Assembly (NCBI GenBank): GCA_002633005.1
Contig: NMRA01000039.1
Coordinates: forward strand, 724,335-788,334
Length of the DNA: 64,000 nucleotides
Reading direction: 5' to 3'
From: Phoronis australis
Lineage: Eukaryota > Phoronida > Phoronidae
Position numbers and translations under genes: made by a program. The notes beneath the pieces are model-generated. The model was not told the DNA's origin. It did no database searches and saw only the letters and a program-made list of their open reading frames with translations. This document shows, one piece after another, positions 24,780-35,070 of this stretch (positions are counted from its first letter, which is position 1; each line of letters begins with the position of its first letter).

Positions 24780-25165
24780 TGTGTTCAGATTATGTAAACT
24801 GGTTGTATTACTATTCCAATATTTGTAACAGTTAAGTAATCATTAAGTTAAAACAGTTGTAACTCAAGTACATGGCTTCACACCAATGATTTCGCCTTCT
24901 AATTCACTCTAGTAAGTCCCAGTGGTGTGCCATCATTTCCAACAAAATTTTGACCGCAGCGCCACCTAGAGTTATAACATTTGCAACTGCCACACGGGCA
25001 TTACAACAGTTCAAACCTCTCTCAGCCACCCTCACAGGTGGTTATAACCGGTCTACAGTTACAACTTGTAATTAAACCGGTTTCAAAGTGTTCAGATGAA
25101 GAGTTATAACTTTTAAATCGGTTTTAAATGTAAAACTGTTTTAGTGTGAACAGGGTATTCATGTC
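24780..25165. repeat. Dispersed repeat ending GTGTGAACAGGGTA (family C)
   Basis: The right end (25075-25160, reverse complement ACCCTGTTCACAC ... TTTAAAAC.G.TTTAAA..TTATAACTCT) matches the left part of 53428-53500 on the opposite strand. GCTGTGTTCAGATTATG at about 24778 may be the opposite terminus, since GTGTTCA resembles GTTCACA, but the inverse is imperfect. Possibly an eroded TIR element. It contains one CTCF-like site in reverse orientation near 24968 (AGCGCCACCTAGAG). Confidence 0.4.
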
Positions 25166-26477
25166 TCTTTAAAAGAAAACAGAAATTTAAAGATGTTTCG
25201 CCAAGGAATGACAATAAAATTTGAAGGTTTAACAAAGTGCAGTTGTACTCATTAACAACTTGTAAATGTGAAAACAAAAAATTCTGCAGGTGACCTTTGC
25301 ACTTGGGATGAACCTCGCAGGCACAGCCGGCATGACATGCAGTGTTATTCCCCAGCACCACGTCATGATACTTACTGGACACGGTTCAAAGATTTGCGGC
25401 AGGTCATTTTCGCCACAAAACTCGTTCTTAAAAACATTCGGCAATTTCAACCCATTTTTTTCACTGTGATATATATTTATTGAAGGATACACAGAACATA
25501 CAAAGAAATAATAACAAACCCAGAAACCGCATATTTACATCATCATTGTAGGTTGTGTTTCTAATTTGGCCAAGCAATCACAGAGATAAGGAATTCGCGA
25601 ACAAGTTCCACTTCAAGTCATGAACTGGACTGAACAACAACAATCTGTATCCACGGTATAAAAATGAAGATTTAACTGACAGTTTGCACACGTATGTATC
25701 CTGGGCATAGATGGAGAGTGACCATCAAACTAGAACAAAATGTGTCCCCACGGTGACTCGTTTTATCTTGTTCACCATAAAAATGATCCAAGTTTTGACA
25801 TAGGCGAGCATGCTTTTGGTTTGCTACGACTACTGACACTAAATGTCACCAATTCAGTTCACAATTGGTGGCCAAGTAAAATTGTACCTTCACGTTTTAA
25901 TAGGAGATAAACAGCACCTGATGCTTTATCAATATTATTGAAGTAAATTGTATAACATGGCTACCATCCGATGTTTTGAGAAATTCATGGAAATTCACTA
26001 CAAAAAACAGGTCAACAGGAAACATTGTACAAATAATTCTGGGGTTTTGAGAGCACAAAAGTGTGTTTGGCTTGACCCAATTTCTAATTTTGAAGTGCAA
26101 AACAAGACAGGCCGAGTTTACAGGGATAATTATGCAACTTCTTTCATTCCCGGCCTTTTCGATAAGTCGGGCTTTTCAGCCAGAATCATCTGACTATCGC
26201 CACCACACACCGTTGACAATTTGTTGAAACGATGATCGCAAAGAATTTATAAAAAGTGATGGGAAATATTCCACTTTTAAGGTCTAAAGTATTGACAAAT
26301 TTGCCACTTCTGGGTTTTTTCTGTGTATTTTCATACTACCTGTGACTAATAGTGATGGAACATTGAATTTGGTTCATTTTTCACACAGTGTCGTTTAAGA
26401 TGATGGTTTTTGAACAAATTACCAGTGGAAAACTGAAGATTACTAATAACATAGTGTAGTTACATGTTTAAATGTCA
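25166..26477. other. No gene recognised
   Basis: Overlapping open frames on both strands at 25113-25492 and a plus frame at 25948-26193 (key run VQNKTGRVYRDNYATSFIPG). None resembles a family I know. A partial family A head lies near 25848-25890. Confidence 0.4.
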
Positions 26478-26600
26478 ATTGATTTCAGCAAATATCAGGC
26501 AGAAAATGGTGAGAATGGACACTTTGTGTTAAAAAAAACAAGGAATTTTGTTGCTTTATAGCCGAGGTGAAAGCTAATGACTCCAAGAAGTCTATCGAAT
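26478..26600 (-). repeat. Dispersed repeat, family B (reverse)
   Basis: The reverse complement reads GATAGACTTCTTGGAGTCAT, TAGCTTTCACC, AACAAAATTCCTTGTTTTTT and CATTCTCACCATTTTCTGCC, collinear with 55372-55505. Confidence 0.65.
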
Positions 26601-26769
26601 CCAACCACAATCGCCCAAAGATCTGTTTTCAGGCGTAAATATGGTTATGCCCTTTTAACTAGAGGGGCAAAGTGATTAACCATGCATTGCATATTACTGT
26701 TCAATAAATTATTAAAATATTAAAAATTTAGGAACAATTGTAAGTCGTCTGGTACATCATTAAGCAGAG

Positions 26770-27045
26770 TTTACCAGTAATACATACACAACTATTTACA
26801 TTAGTCTCCAGCCTTTACCAGTAATACATACACAACTATTTACATTAGTCTACAGCCTTTACCAGTAATACATACACAACTATTTACATTAGTCTACAGC
26901 CTTTACCAGTAATGCCTATACAACTATTTACATTAGTCTACAGCCTTTACCAGTAATACATACACAACTATTTACATTAGTCTACAGCCTTTACCAGTAA
27001 TGCCTATACAACTATTTACATTAGTCTACAGCCTTTACCAGTAAT
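26770..27045. repeat. 44-bp minisatellite, over 6 copies, running into a gap
   Basis: Six full units beginning TTTACCAGTAAT (26770, 26814, 26858, 26902, 26946, 26990) and a seventh cut by the gap at 27046. Two unit types alternate in the last four units (ATACATACACA or ATGCCTATACA after the common start), suggesting an 88-bp higher-order unit. Confidence 0.95.
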
Positions 27046-27940
27046 NNNNNNNNNNNNNNNNNNNNNNNNNNNNNNNNNNNNNNNNNNNNNNNNNNNNNNN
27101 NNNNNNNNNNNNNNNNNNNNNNNNNNNNNNNNNNNNNNNNNNNNNNNNNNNNNNNNNNNNNNNNNNNNNNNNNNNNNNNNNNNNNNNNNNNNNNNNNNNN
27201 NNNNNNNNNNNNNNNNNNNNNNNNNNNNNNNNNNNNNNNNNNNNNNNNNNNNNNNNNNNNNNNNNNNNNNNNNNNNNNNNNNNNNNNNNNNNNNNNNNNN
27301 NNNNNNNNNNNNNNNNNNNNNNNNNNNNNNNNNNNNNNNNNNNNNNNNNNNNNNNNNNNNNNNNNNNNNNNNNNNNNNNNNNNNNNNNNNNNNNNNNNNN
27401 NNNNNNNNNNNNNNNNNNNNNNNNNNNNNNNNNNNNNNNNNNNNNNNNNNNNNNNNNNNNNNNNNNNNNNNNNNNNNNNNNNNNNNNNNNNNNNNNNNNN
27501 NNNNNNNNNNNNNNNNNNNNNNNNNNNNNNNNNNNNNNNNNNNNNNNNNNNNNNNNNNNNNNNNNNNNNNNNNNNNNNNNNNNNNNNNNNNNNNNNNNNN
27601 NNNNNNNNNNNNNNNNNNNNNNNNNNNNNNNNNNNNNNNNNNNNNNNNNNNNNNNNNNNNNNNNNNNNNNNNNNNNNNNNNNNNNNNNNNNNNNNNNNNN
27701 NNNNNNNNNNNNNNNNNNNNNNNNNNNNNNNNNNNNNNNNNNNNNNNNNNNNNNNNNNNNNNNNNNNNNNNNNNNNNNNNNNNNNNNNNNNNNNNNNNNN
27801 NNNNNNNNNNNNNNNNNNNNNNNNNNNNNNNNNNNNNNNNNNNNNNNNNNNNNNNNNNNNNNNNNNNNNNNNNNNNNNNNNNNNNNNNNNNNNNNNNNNN
27901 NNNNNNNNNNNNNNNNNNNNNNNNNNNNNNNNNNNNNNNN
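27046..27940. other. Assembly gap, 895 Ns
   Basis: Continuous Ns. The flanking minisatellites have unrelated units (44 bp left, 31 bp right), so the gap hides at least one array boundary. Frames spanning it are artefacts. Confidence 0.99.
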
Positions 27941-28180
27941 TGTCTAGCACTGCAAACACACAACATACAAATGTCTAGCACTGCAAACACACTACATACA
28001 ACTGTCTAGCACTGCAAACACACAACATACAACTGTCTAGCACTGCAAACACACTACATACAACAGTCTAGCACTGCAAACACACTACATACAACAGTCT
28101 AGCACTGCAAACACACAACATACAACTGTTTAGCACTGCAAACACACAACATACAAATGTCTAGTACTGCGAAAACACAA
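27941..28180. repeat. 31-bp minisatellite, about 7.7 copies
   Basis: Units starting TGTCTAGCACTGCAAACACA at 27941 and every 31 bp to 28158, the last decaying (TAGTACTGCGAAAACAC). Variants C(A/T)ACATACAA(A/C) are interspersed. Confidence 0.95.
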
Positions 28181-30024
28181 AAGCAGCACAAATGTTATTT
28201 CTTTCCTATCGAACATTTTACTACGCTATGTTTTGTGCAAGTCATTTGAGCATCCCATGGCACAACATAAGCAATTCAAAGACTGGCAATAGTCACTAAA
28301 CACAGGGAGTCCCAGATTTGAAACTTGTAGTAAAACAAAGATGTTGAACCATTTAAAACAAAAATTTCTGTGCTTCTTATACTAAGTGTACAAACAGCAA
28401 AGTATGACAAAACTCCGGGTATTTCCCCCTAACTTATACTAAATTCAAATTCTCACACAAAATCTATAGGGGACACTGAGCTTGCTCGATAACCGCTCTT
28501 ATCACCATGTATTTACGATATCACCCATTCCGATATTACCCATTCCGATTGAGAAACTTGGTAAACATCAAATATGATTTCCAACAGGGCTGTTCACGAG
28601 GGTTTCTTAAATTTACAAACAGTGAGCTAATTATCTGCCATAACTACACACCTTTATGACATTAACTGAACAGATAACACCTGCAGAACAGGTAATTAGC
28701 TGTATGAAGTATCCATACAACTCTACATCAAAATACCCACCAAACATTAGGCCCCGCAACGTAAAGTCTGCTTCAACTCGAGCTTTCTCATTAGTGAACC
28801 ACTACACAAACAAGTTCTTAACTGAAATGTGTTAGCCACAATACTTGTAGTATTTAATCATTCATATGTACAGTAATCTATCAAAATTTGATAAAACCCA
28901 GTCAGAACAACGTAGCTTTCAGCAAAATCTTTAAAAACAGAAACAACCAATTGTCGAACAATCCAAAAAAGAACTCCGTGAGGGTGTCTCACTTGAGATG
29001 TCTAACCAAAACAACCGTTTCACCAAAAGCGATAGGTCAAGGGTCCAGTGACCTTCTACAGGACCCTCTCCACGGATGATAAGAACAACAGACCTTTCAT
29101 GACCACTGAAGCCAACATGTGGTAAATTTTATTCAATATAAAACATGGTAAATAATTCAAATCATCTACCACTTTGAAGCTAAATTCTCAGCACATATTG
29201 CATTTACTACTGGTGGTCAAAACAAACGTCTCCCATTGTATTGCACATCACCTCCCCCCCCCCATGTCATATCGTTATCGTTTGCACAGGTTACCTCCGC
29301 CCCGGTGCTTCCAGACACGTCGCTACCATATCACCATATCATTTATGTTTTCCAACGCCTATTTAGTGGAAATAATTGCATGCAAAACCAGTTTCAAAAG
29401 AAATATAAATGCACCCAAGTTCATAGAGCTCTATTAACACAGTGACNACAATTTGAGACTCCAGTTCAAGGTGATAAACATGCAGTGGTAAATGTATGAA
29501 CGGCCTTATGAAAACCATACCTTTATTGCATTGTCATGCAACAATTTAAATAATTTCCCAAGCTAAGGTATAATAAATGTATTCAAAAAACTATGCTGGG
29601 GTTGCATGACATCAAACTCCTGCACAACCACCACGAGAAGAATACCCCAATTAGCCCGTTGGACATGCCAAGTTGATGACTTTAATTAGGATGCATTCTT
29701 CCTATAATACAACTGCACGCAACTGACATTTACAGAGGTTCAACAGGTAAAATCATGTTTTTTCCACTAACATCAACGCAACCGACATTCAGGTCTAAGA
29801 AAACCCAAGGTTGGCTGCAAAACATTAAAAAGCACTGGTTGATCAAACCATTCTGGTATCCGATACTCCACCTTTCCTCATCACTTCCTGCCTGATAAGC
29901 AAGCTTTTCAAACTGTTAACTTCTCTTCAAGACAGTCTACACACAGTAAAATCTCACTATTTTCAGTACTGTTAAGAGGACAAGCGAAATCTAAATTTCT
30001 CACTCTTTCAAAAAGGATGTTCAG
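28181..30024. other. No gene recognised
   Basis: AT-rich with a C11 run near 29255 and a single N at 29447. A family A head (ACAGTAAAATCTCACTATTTT) is near 29946. Overlapping plus frames at 29174-29445 are not recognisable. Confidence 0.45.
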
Positions 30025-30240
30025 GACCAAAATGAAGCATAGGACGAAAATGACACACAGGACCAAAATGACAGTCGGGATCAAAATGACATACAGGACC
30101 AAAATGACGTACAGGACCAAAATGACGTACAGGACCAAAATGACGTACAGCACCAAAATGACGTACAGCACCAAAATGACGTACATCACCAAAATGACGG
30201 ACAGGACCAAAATGACATACAGGACCAAAATGATGCCTTG
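30025..30240. repeat. 18-bp minisatellite, 12 copies, open in several frames
   Basis: Twelve head-to-tail units of (G/C)ACCAAAATGACGTACAG. Because 18 is a multiple of three and the unit lacks stops in some frames, it gives a plus-strand frame of TKMTYR hexapeptides (30017-30295) and minus-strand frames of HFG(A/P)VR (30008-30289) and VILVLY (29908-30228). Simultaneous openness on both strands, with flanks that resemble no protein, argues that this is satellite DNA and not a gene. Confidence 0.95.
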
Positions 30241-31329
30241 GCATATCGAAGTTCAGGATGATAGCTACCAATGGACCATACAGCCTCAAAAGTAATAATT
30301 TAAGCCCAAAACATCATTCTGGAAATATATAACCAATGAATTCAAAATTCAAGCATGAAGTTTTGATGAAAATGACAAAAAGAGAAAAATTGACAATTTA
30401 TCTTGGACTGTCATGGTGATCAACAATTAGCACCACTGGCTTCATCTCAAAGTTAGCATGTTTCATTGTTTCCGCTGGACTTCAAATGACTTGATCTCAT
30501 AAAAGAGGAATGGTTCATGTGGCTCAACTTGGGAAATCATAAATTACCGTAAAACTTCCAATACAAGCCGCGTTTTAGTAGGGGCCGGGTTTCAAGTAGA
30601 AGTTGGTCTCTAATAAAGATGGGTGCATGACTAACAAATTGCATTTATCAAATCACACCCCTCTCTATTATTCTACTTCCATTACCAATGCAGGTGATGT
30701 GCACATGCGCTATTTTCGAATTTTACAACTTTAGGGTTGGCCATTTTCGAATAGAGGTTGGGCAATGCCAGTAAACTCCGAAGTGTTTTCATGTGTCACA
30801 AAGGTTTTGATGTTTGTAAAAGAAACTGAAACCTATCATGGTGAGGAACACCACGAGACCCATTTTCTGAAAATCTTAATTTGATTTTTGATTTTTAGGG
30901 ATCTAAACAGGGCCGAATATAACTTTAAGATTCACTAAAAGTTCACATAGAGTTTTTATAGCAGCATGTGAGAATTTCATGCGAAAAAAAAACATTTGGA
31001 CAGATAAGTGATGTTTTGACAATTTATTTGATACAATCACTGCCTGTGTTAATGCTCCACAAAAAAGAAAAGAGCATAATGGTTACCATATTGACGCACC
31101 ATAAGGCCCATGGGTGTCTATGTGGAACTGCGCTAAGTGCAAAACTTAGGCGCATGCGTCAAATGCGAAGCATTAGGGTAAAAAAAGGCCACAAAAAAGA
31201 CATTATTTTGGATAGGCTCGAGGCAAATGGCTCATGGGCCCAAGGGCGCGGCAATAAACTATACTTCATTAAGAAAATGAATCTGGAGAAAGTGTGAAAT
31301 TAATAAGCCCAGGTTTCTATTAGAGGCTT
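30241..31329. other. No gene recognised
   Basis: A plus frame at 30968-31297 (109 residues, Lys/Arg-rich end) is not recognisable. 30550-30640 (AAAACTTCCAATACAAGCCG, GGGGCCGGGTTTCAAGTAG) and 32810-32850 (AAACAAACGCTTAG, GGGGACGCTTATTG) look like fragments of a common AT/GC-patterned repeat. Confidence 0.4.
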
Positions 31330-31478
31330 TATAACAATAGTGCTCAATTTCTCAGAAGAAATTCTGGGATTCAGATATCTGCTGTTAATGATTCATTCGT
31401 TTATGAAAATAGTGCTCAATTTGTCAGAAGAAATTCTCGAATTCAGATATTATGCGCTGTTAATGATTCATTCATATG
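31330..31478. repeat. Direct duplication of about 74 bp
   Basis: AATAGTGCTCAATTT(C/G)TCAGAAGAAATTCT ... ATTCAGATAT ... GCTGTTAATGATTCATTC occurs twice back to back (31335-31400 and 31409-31474) with few differences. Confidence 0.9.
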
Positions 31479-32549
31479 ACTAACTTTTGGACCCAATTAC
31501 CTGCTGTGACACAGATACAAACAAAAACAACATAGATCTCAATGAACAGGTACCAATAAAAACAAATCAGTAACCATGACAATTTAGCATGTTTTAAAAA
31601 TAACATGCTGTTCCTGGTTGCTAAGCACAGAACTGGAATCGTTAGATATTGCAACACATCTTGTAACACCAGCATGCCACTGTATTCATTTGTATCCAAT
31701 TCATATACCAGCATTGTGCTGCTTCATAGGTCAACTGGTTATGGACTTGAAATTGATGGGCTGATGACGCATCTTTCTTATCCATATTTGAGAGAGAATT
31801 CAACAGACTCTATCTGAACTGAGCTGGAATCCTTCTTTTTTCTTTACACAGTGATGCACTCCAGGTATCAAAATGAGCCGGACACTGACCAAGACCGATT
31901 ACATTGTTCTTGGCTTAATTTCTAGAATTCAACTACAAATTTTGGAGAATAAAAATAAGAAAATCTGTGCAGTTCACCAGACACTAAATAGGATTTTCAG
32001 ATATATTATCTGGATGTCATTATCAATTTGAAAAATGTTTACAGCACTTAATTCATCACAGCAACATTTCTTGTTTTAATATCATTCTTGCAAAATCTCA
32101 ACTATGTGTGATGGTCTGATGGAGGTCTCACACCATTAGAAATTCATGGTGCTAGTACAGAGACATCACTACCACCATTCATTAAACAAGATATTTCCAT
32201 AATTGGGATTATTACGCAAAAAGTACCAGTGCATTAGACATAGGGTACACACTGTATGTTTAACATTCAGAGGAGGAAGCATCAAGCCCCTTCCGGCATG
32301 CTGGGCTACCAGTCAAACAATGACTAATCACGCAGATCAACACAACAGACATTGTTTCATTAATAAAAAATAACAGAATGGCATTAGAGATAGCAGTGTA
32401 AATGTTAGCTCATAAAATCCATCAATACCCAGAGCAAATCAGTCAATCAGTGGCTATTGTGCTACCAGGAACAGTAAGTCAATACACACTGGCCAATATC
32501 AATGATGTGTTTTACAGCTGACATTAACAGAGCCATGTCATGAACACAT
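31479..32549. other. No gene recognised
   Basis: Short overlapping frames on both strands at 31472-31817, unrecognised. No repeats seen. Confidence 0.45.
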
Positions 32550-32762
32550 CCACTAAAACAAGAAACTGTAGGAACACCGCATTTATCCACCTTCACTCTT
32601 AGCAGGCTTCTATTGTGAGTCAGCATGCGTGAATAATTGGCTGATAAGCCACCTCTGGAACTACTTTTGGCTGAATGGATGACCAGGCCATAAAATGATA
32701 ATTAGCCAAGACCAGTTACTATAATGCAACAAAGAACAAGTAATAATGTCTTGCATCACCTA
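32550..32762 (-). repeat. Dispersed repeat, copy 2 (inverted to 1-227)
   Basis: Reverse complement of the window's first 220 bp at high identity. The right flank extends past the match to TCTTGCATCACCT, as discussed for copy 1. The two copies are about 32.5 kb apart in opposite orientation. Confidence 0.8.
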
Positions 32763-33229
32763 GCCTTGGTGGAAAGCTGTATACTGTATTGGCTCAAACA
32801 AACGCTTAGAAAAATTCATTTCACGGGGAGGGGACGCTTATTGTAGTGAGCCTACGGCAGTTGAAACCCGGTTTCCCAAACGGGTAAAATCGGAAGCTAG
32901 GATTCATCAAATTTACGCTCTGTGACGTATTTGTAGCCTATGACAGCCTTTCTACAAAATTGTGGTGCATTGCTATCAACTTCCGTTGTTAAATTACGAT
33001 AATTTTTCAAAAAATTGTGCTCATCACAGGGCGAAAACTTGCCGACTGATGCGTCGCTGAATCGCGATCGTCAATAGGAAAACTTGTACTCTTGAATAAA
33101 AATATAGTTTCGACTCAACAAATTACCTGAAATCTTCCTGATGTTTTACAATTTTTAAAGTTCCTGTGGAGTCCAGATTAATTGCGATTAAGTCCAAATG
33201 TGCGCTACATCGTACTCCACAACACGAGA

Positions 33230-33430
33230 AAAATCTCTGGATGAACACACATGTTGTTGTCACGTGACGTTTGTTTTGAAGGTCGTCTGCGTATGAGAGT
33301 GAGTGAGCGTGCGTGTGCGGGTCATCGACGATAGACTTTTTTGTTACAAAAGGCGGAGGATTATGCAAGAAAATGGCGTTTACTAGATTGTTTTTCACTT
33401 AAACGGCTGTAACGTGCAAGGTGAGTGCGC
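33230..33430 (+). promoter_or_regulatory. Candidate promoter and non-coding first exon
   Basis: GTCACGTGAC (33259-33268), the palindromic E-box bound by USF/MITF-type factors, overlaps TGACGT (33265-33270). 105 bp downstream is AAAATGGCG (33371-33378), a YY1-like motif often found just after start sites. A splice donor matching the consensus at every position, AAG|GTGAGT, follows at 33420/33421. The patch is CpG-richer than its surroundings. The ATG in ATGGCG gives only nine codons (MAFTRLFFT) before TAA, so the exon would be untranslated or carry an upstream open frame. No downstream exon is recognised. Confidence 0.3.
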
Positions 33431-34339
33431 TCGCAGAGTCACATCTCGGAAGTTTCCGGTTTGACGGATGACAAAGAACGATCTCAATGAAATTACACAA
33501 AGTCGTTTTAGAGCTTGTAATAGCTATACAAAACGTATTTTGAGTATTAAAATGCATTTTTTCCAAAACCTAAATAACACACGGAGTAGTTCTACATTTA
33601 TACAATCCTAACTTGGGTCCTATATTTTTGTATTCGTGCGCGCCGAATGAAAGTAATCGTGAGTGTTTCTGTGTTGCAAAATCTCTTATCCTGGGCCGAT
33701 TTGAAAAATTCAAAGTTGTATTCGTATTTGTTTTCGCTCCTCTTTTCAAATATTACAGTAAAAATTACGTAAAATTCTCTCCATAAAAAGTACAGTTGTT
33801 AGGCTAGACTGTAATCAGCTGATCATATCCGCATGAGCGAAGTCAATTATCCTGGCTCGTGACTCGATGAATAGAGCAGCTTGGCGGCATCCCTTTGACC
33901 ATGAGCCGAGCGCGTCTCAGCCAAGGTGGATAAATACGGTCTACTTCAATTTTCCATACCCCGCCGTTTACCTTAAACACCGGGGTTAGAACCAATTTTA
34001 TTTAGTGGGAATGTTCATAGCATGGCACAGGTCTGTTGCAAGCGTTTAGGGGTACATTCAGTGCACCGTAAGTCTCTTGCAAGAAAAGCGAGATCACACA
34101 AGACCACGTAAAATCACACAAAAGAAAAGCAAGCGTTTCACATAAATGGACGCTAAACTGGAGCATGGGAATTATCGGAGTAAGGTATCGATGAAAACAC
34201 TATTTCCGTTCGAGAATTTGAGATTTCTCGCGGCACGTATCTCACGACTGTGATATGAGGAATGCAGTTCACGTAACCTCCAAGCAAAACTTCCAATTAA
34301 AGCTGCACTCCACCCAGTGTTCAGCAGGCACATGGTAGG
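33431..34339. other. No gene recognised
   Basis: Would be intron if the upstream candidate is real. No repeat or coding exon seen. Confidence 0.4.
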
Positions 34340-34500
34340 ATTCCAACTTCAATAATCTCCGATGGTCATTACCAACTCAGGTTGGCCAACCTTAATAATC
34401 TCTGAATGTCACCAACTCAAGCTGGCCAACCTCAATTGTCTCTGATGGTCATTACCAACTCAGGTTGGCCAACCTCAGTAATCTCCGATGGTTTTGGTGA
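34340..34500. repeat. 43-bp minisatellite, about 3.3 copies
   Basis: Units AATAATCTC(C/T)GATGGTCATT and ACCAACTCAGGTTGGCCAAC repeat three times, then a partial AGTAATCTCCGATGG. Each unit holds the palindrome-like GGTTGGCCAACC. Confidence 0.9.
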
Positions 34501-34606
34501 TGGAAATGGAATCCTATCACAGTAAGGAATATTATGAGACGGATTTTATGAGAGTAAAAGGCCTGATTTGAGTTTCATTTTTTAACCAGCTAAACAGTGC
34601 AAAATG
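34470..34606 (+). repeat. Dispersed repeat, family E
   Basis: Matches the reverse complement of 59890-60050 (GGAAATGGAATCCTATCA, AGTAAGGAATATT, GATTTTATGAGA.TAAAA, TTAACCAGCTAAACAG-type end) and in part 40310-40362. Non-coding. Confidence 0.75.
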
Positions 34607-34621
34607 TGGCCTTAATCAAAC

Positions 34622-35070
34622 TATATACAAGGTACCTAAACTACACGGTCAACGGACTCATAAACACGACTCACGGACCTGCAAACACTGTCTACTGGCA
34701 CACAAACACGGGCAACAACAGACTCACAAAACACAATCCACGCACCCAAATACACCATCGGGACACGAACTCATATTCACGAGGAAACACGGTTAACAGA
34801 CCGCCAAACACGGGTCACGGACAAAATGAAGATGTCAGCTGACCCAGGAAGCCGATGAGTCCGTGAACCGTGTTTGGCGGTCCGTTAACCGTGTTTCCTC
34901 ATGAATATGAGTCCGTGTCCCGTGTATTTGGATGCGTGGATCGTGTTTTGTGAGTCCGTTCCCGTGTTAGTGAGTCGGTGGACGGTGTTTGTAGGTCCTT
35001 GACCTTGAGTCGTGTGCGTGCCCGTGTTTACCAGTCCGTTGACCCTGCAGTTTAGGTACCTTGATATATA
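34622..35070. repeat. Large foldback: two 200-bp arms around a 35-bp loop
   Basis: Left arm 34622-34822 and right arm 34858-35070 are imperfect reverse complements throughout. Examples: CAAGGTACCTAAACT with AGTTTAGGTACCTTG at the outer ends, and CGCCAAACACGG with CCGTGTTTGGCGG near the loop. The loop contains the palindrome GTCAGCTGAC (34834-34843). The arms are themselves a degenerate roughly 20-bp tandem of AAACACGG..CACGGACTC. Transcription would give a hairpin of about 200 bp. Minus-strand and plus-strand open frames within it (34597-34842, 34885-35121) are products of the repeat. Confidence 0.9.

Noticed and set aside
27016-27990. Frames of over 300 residues on the minus strand
   Set aside because: Almost entirely Ns; artefact of the gap.
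30008-30295. Repeat proteins of TKMTYR or HFGAVR hexapeptides
   Set aside because: Both strands are open only because the 18-bp satellite unit lacks stops; flanks have no protein features.
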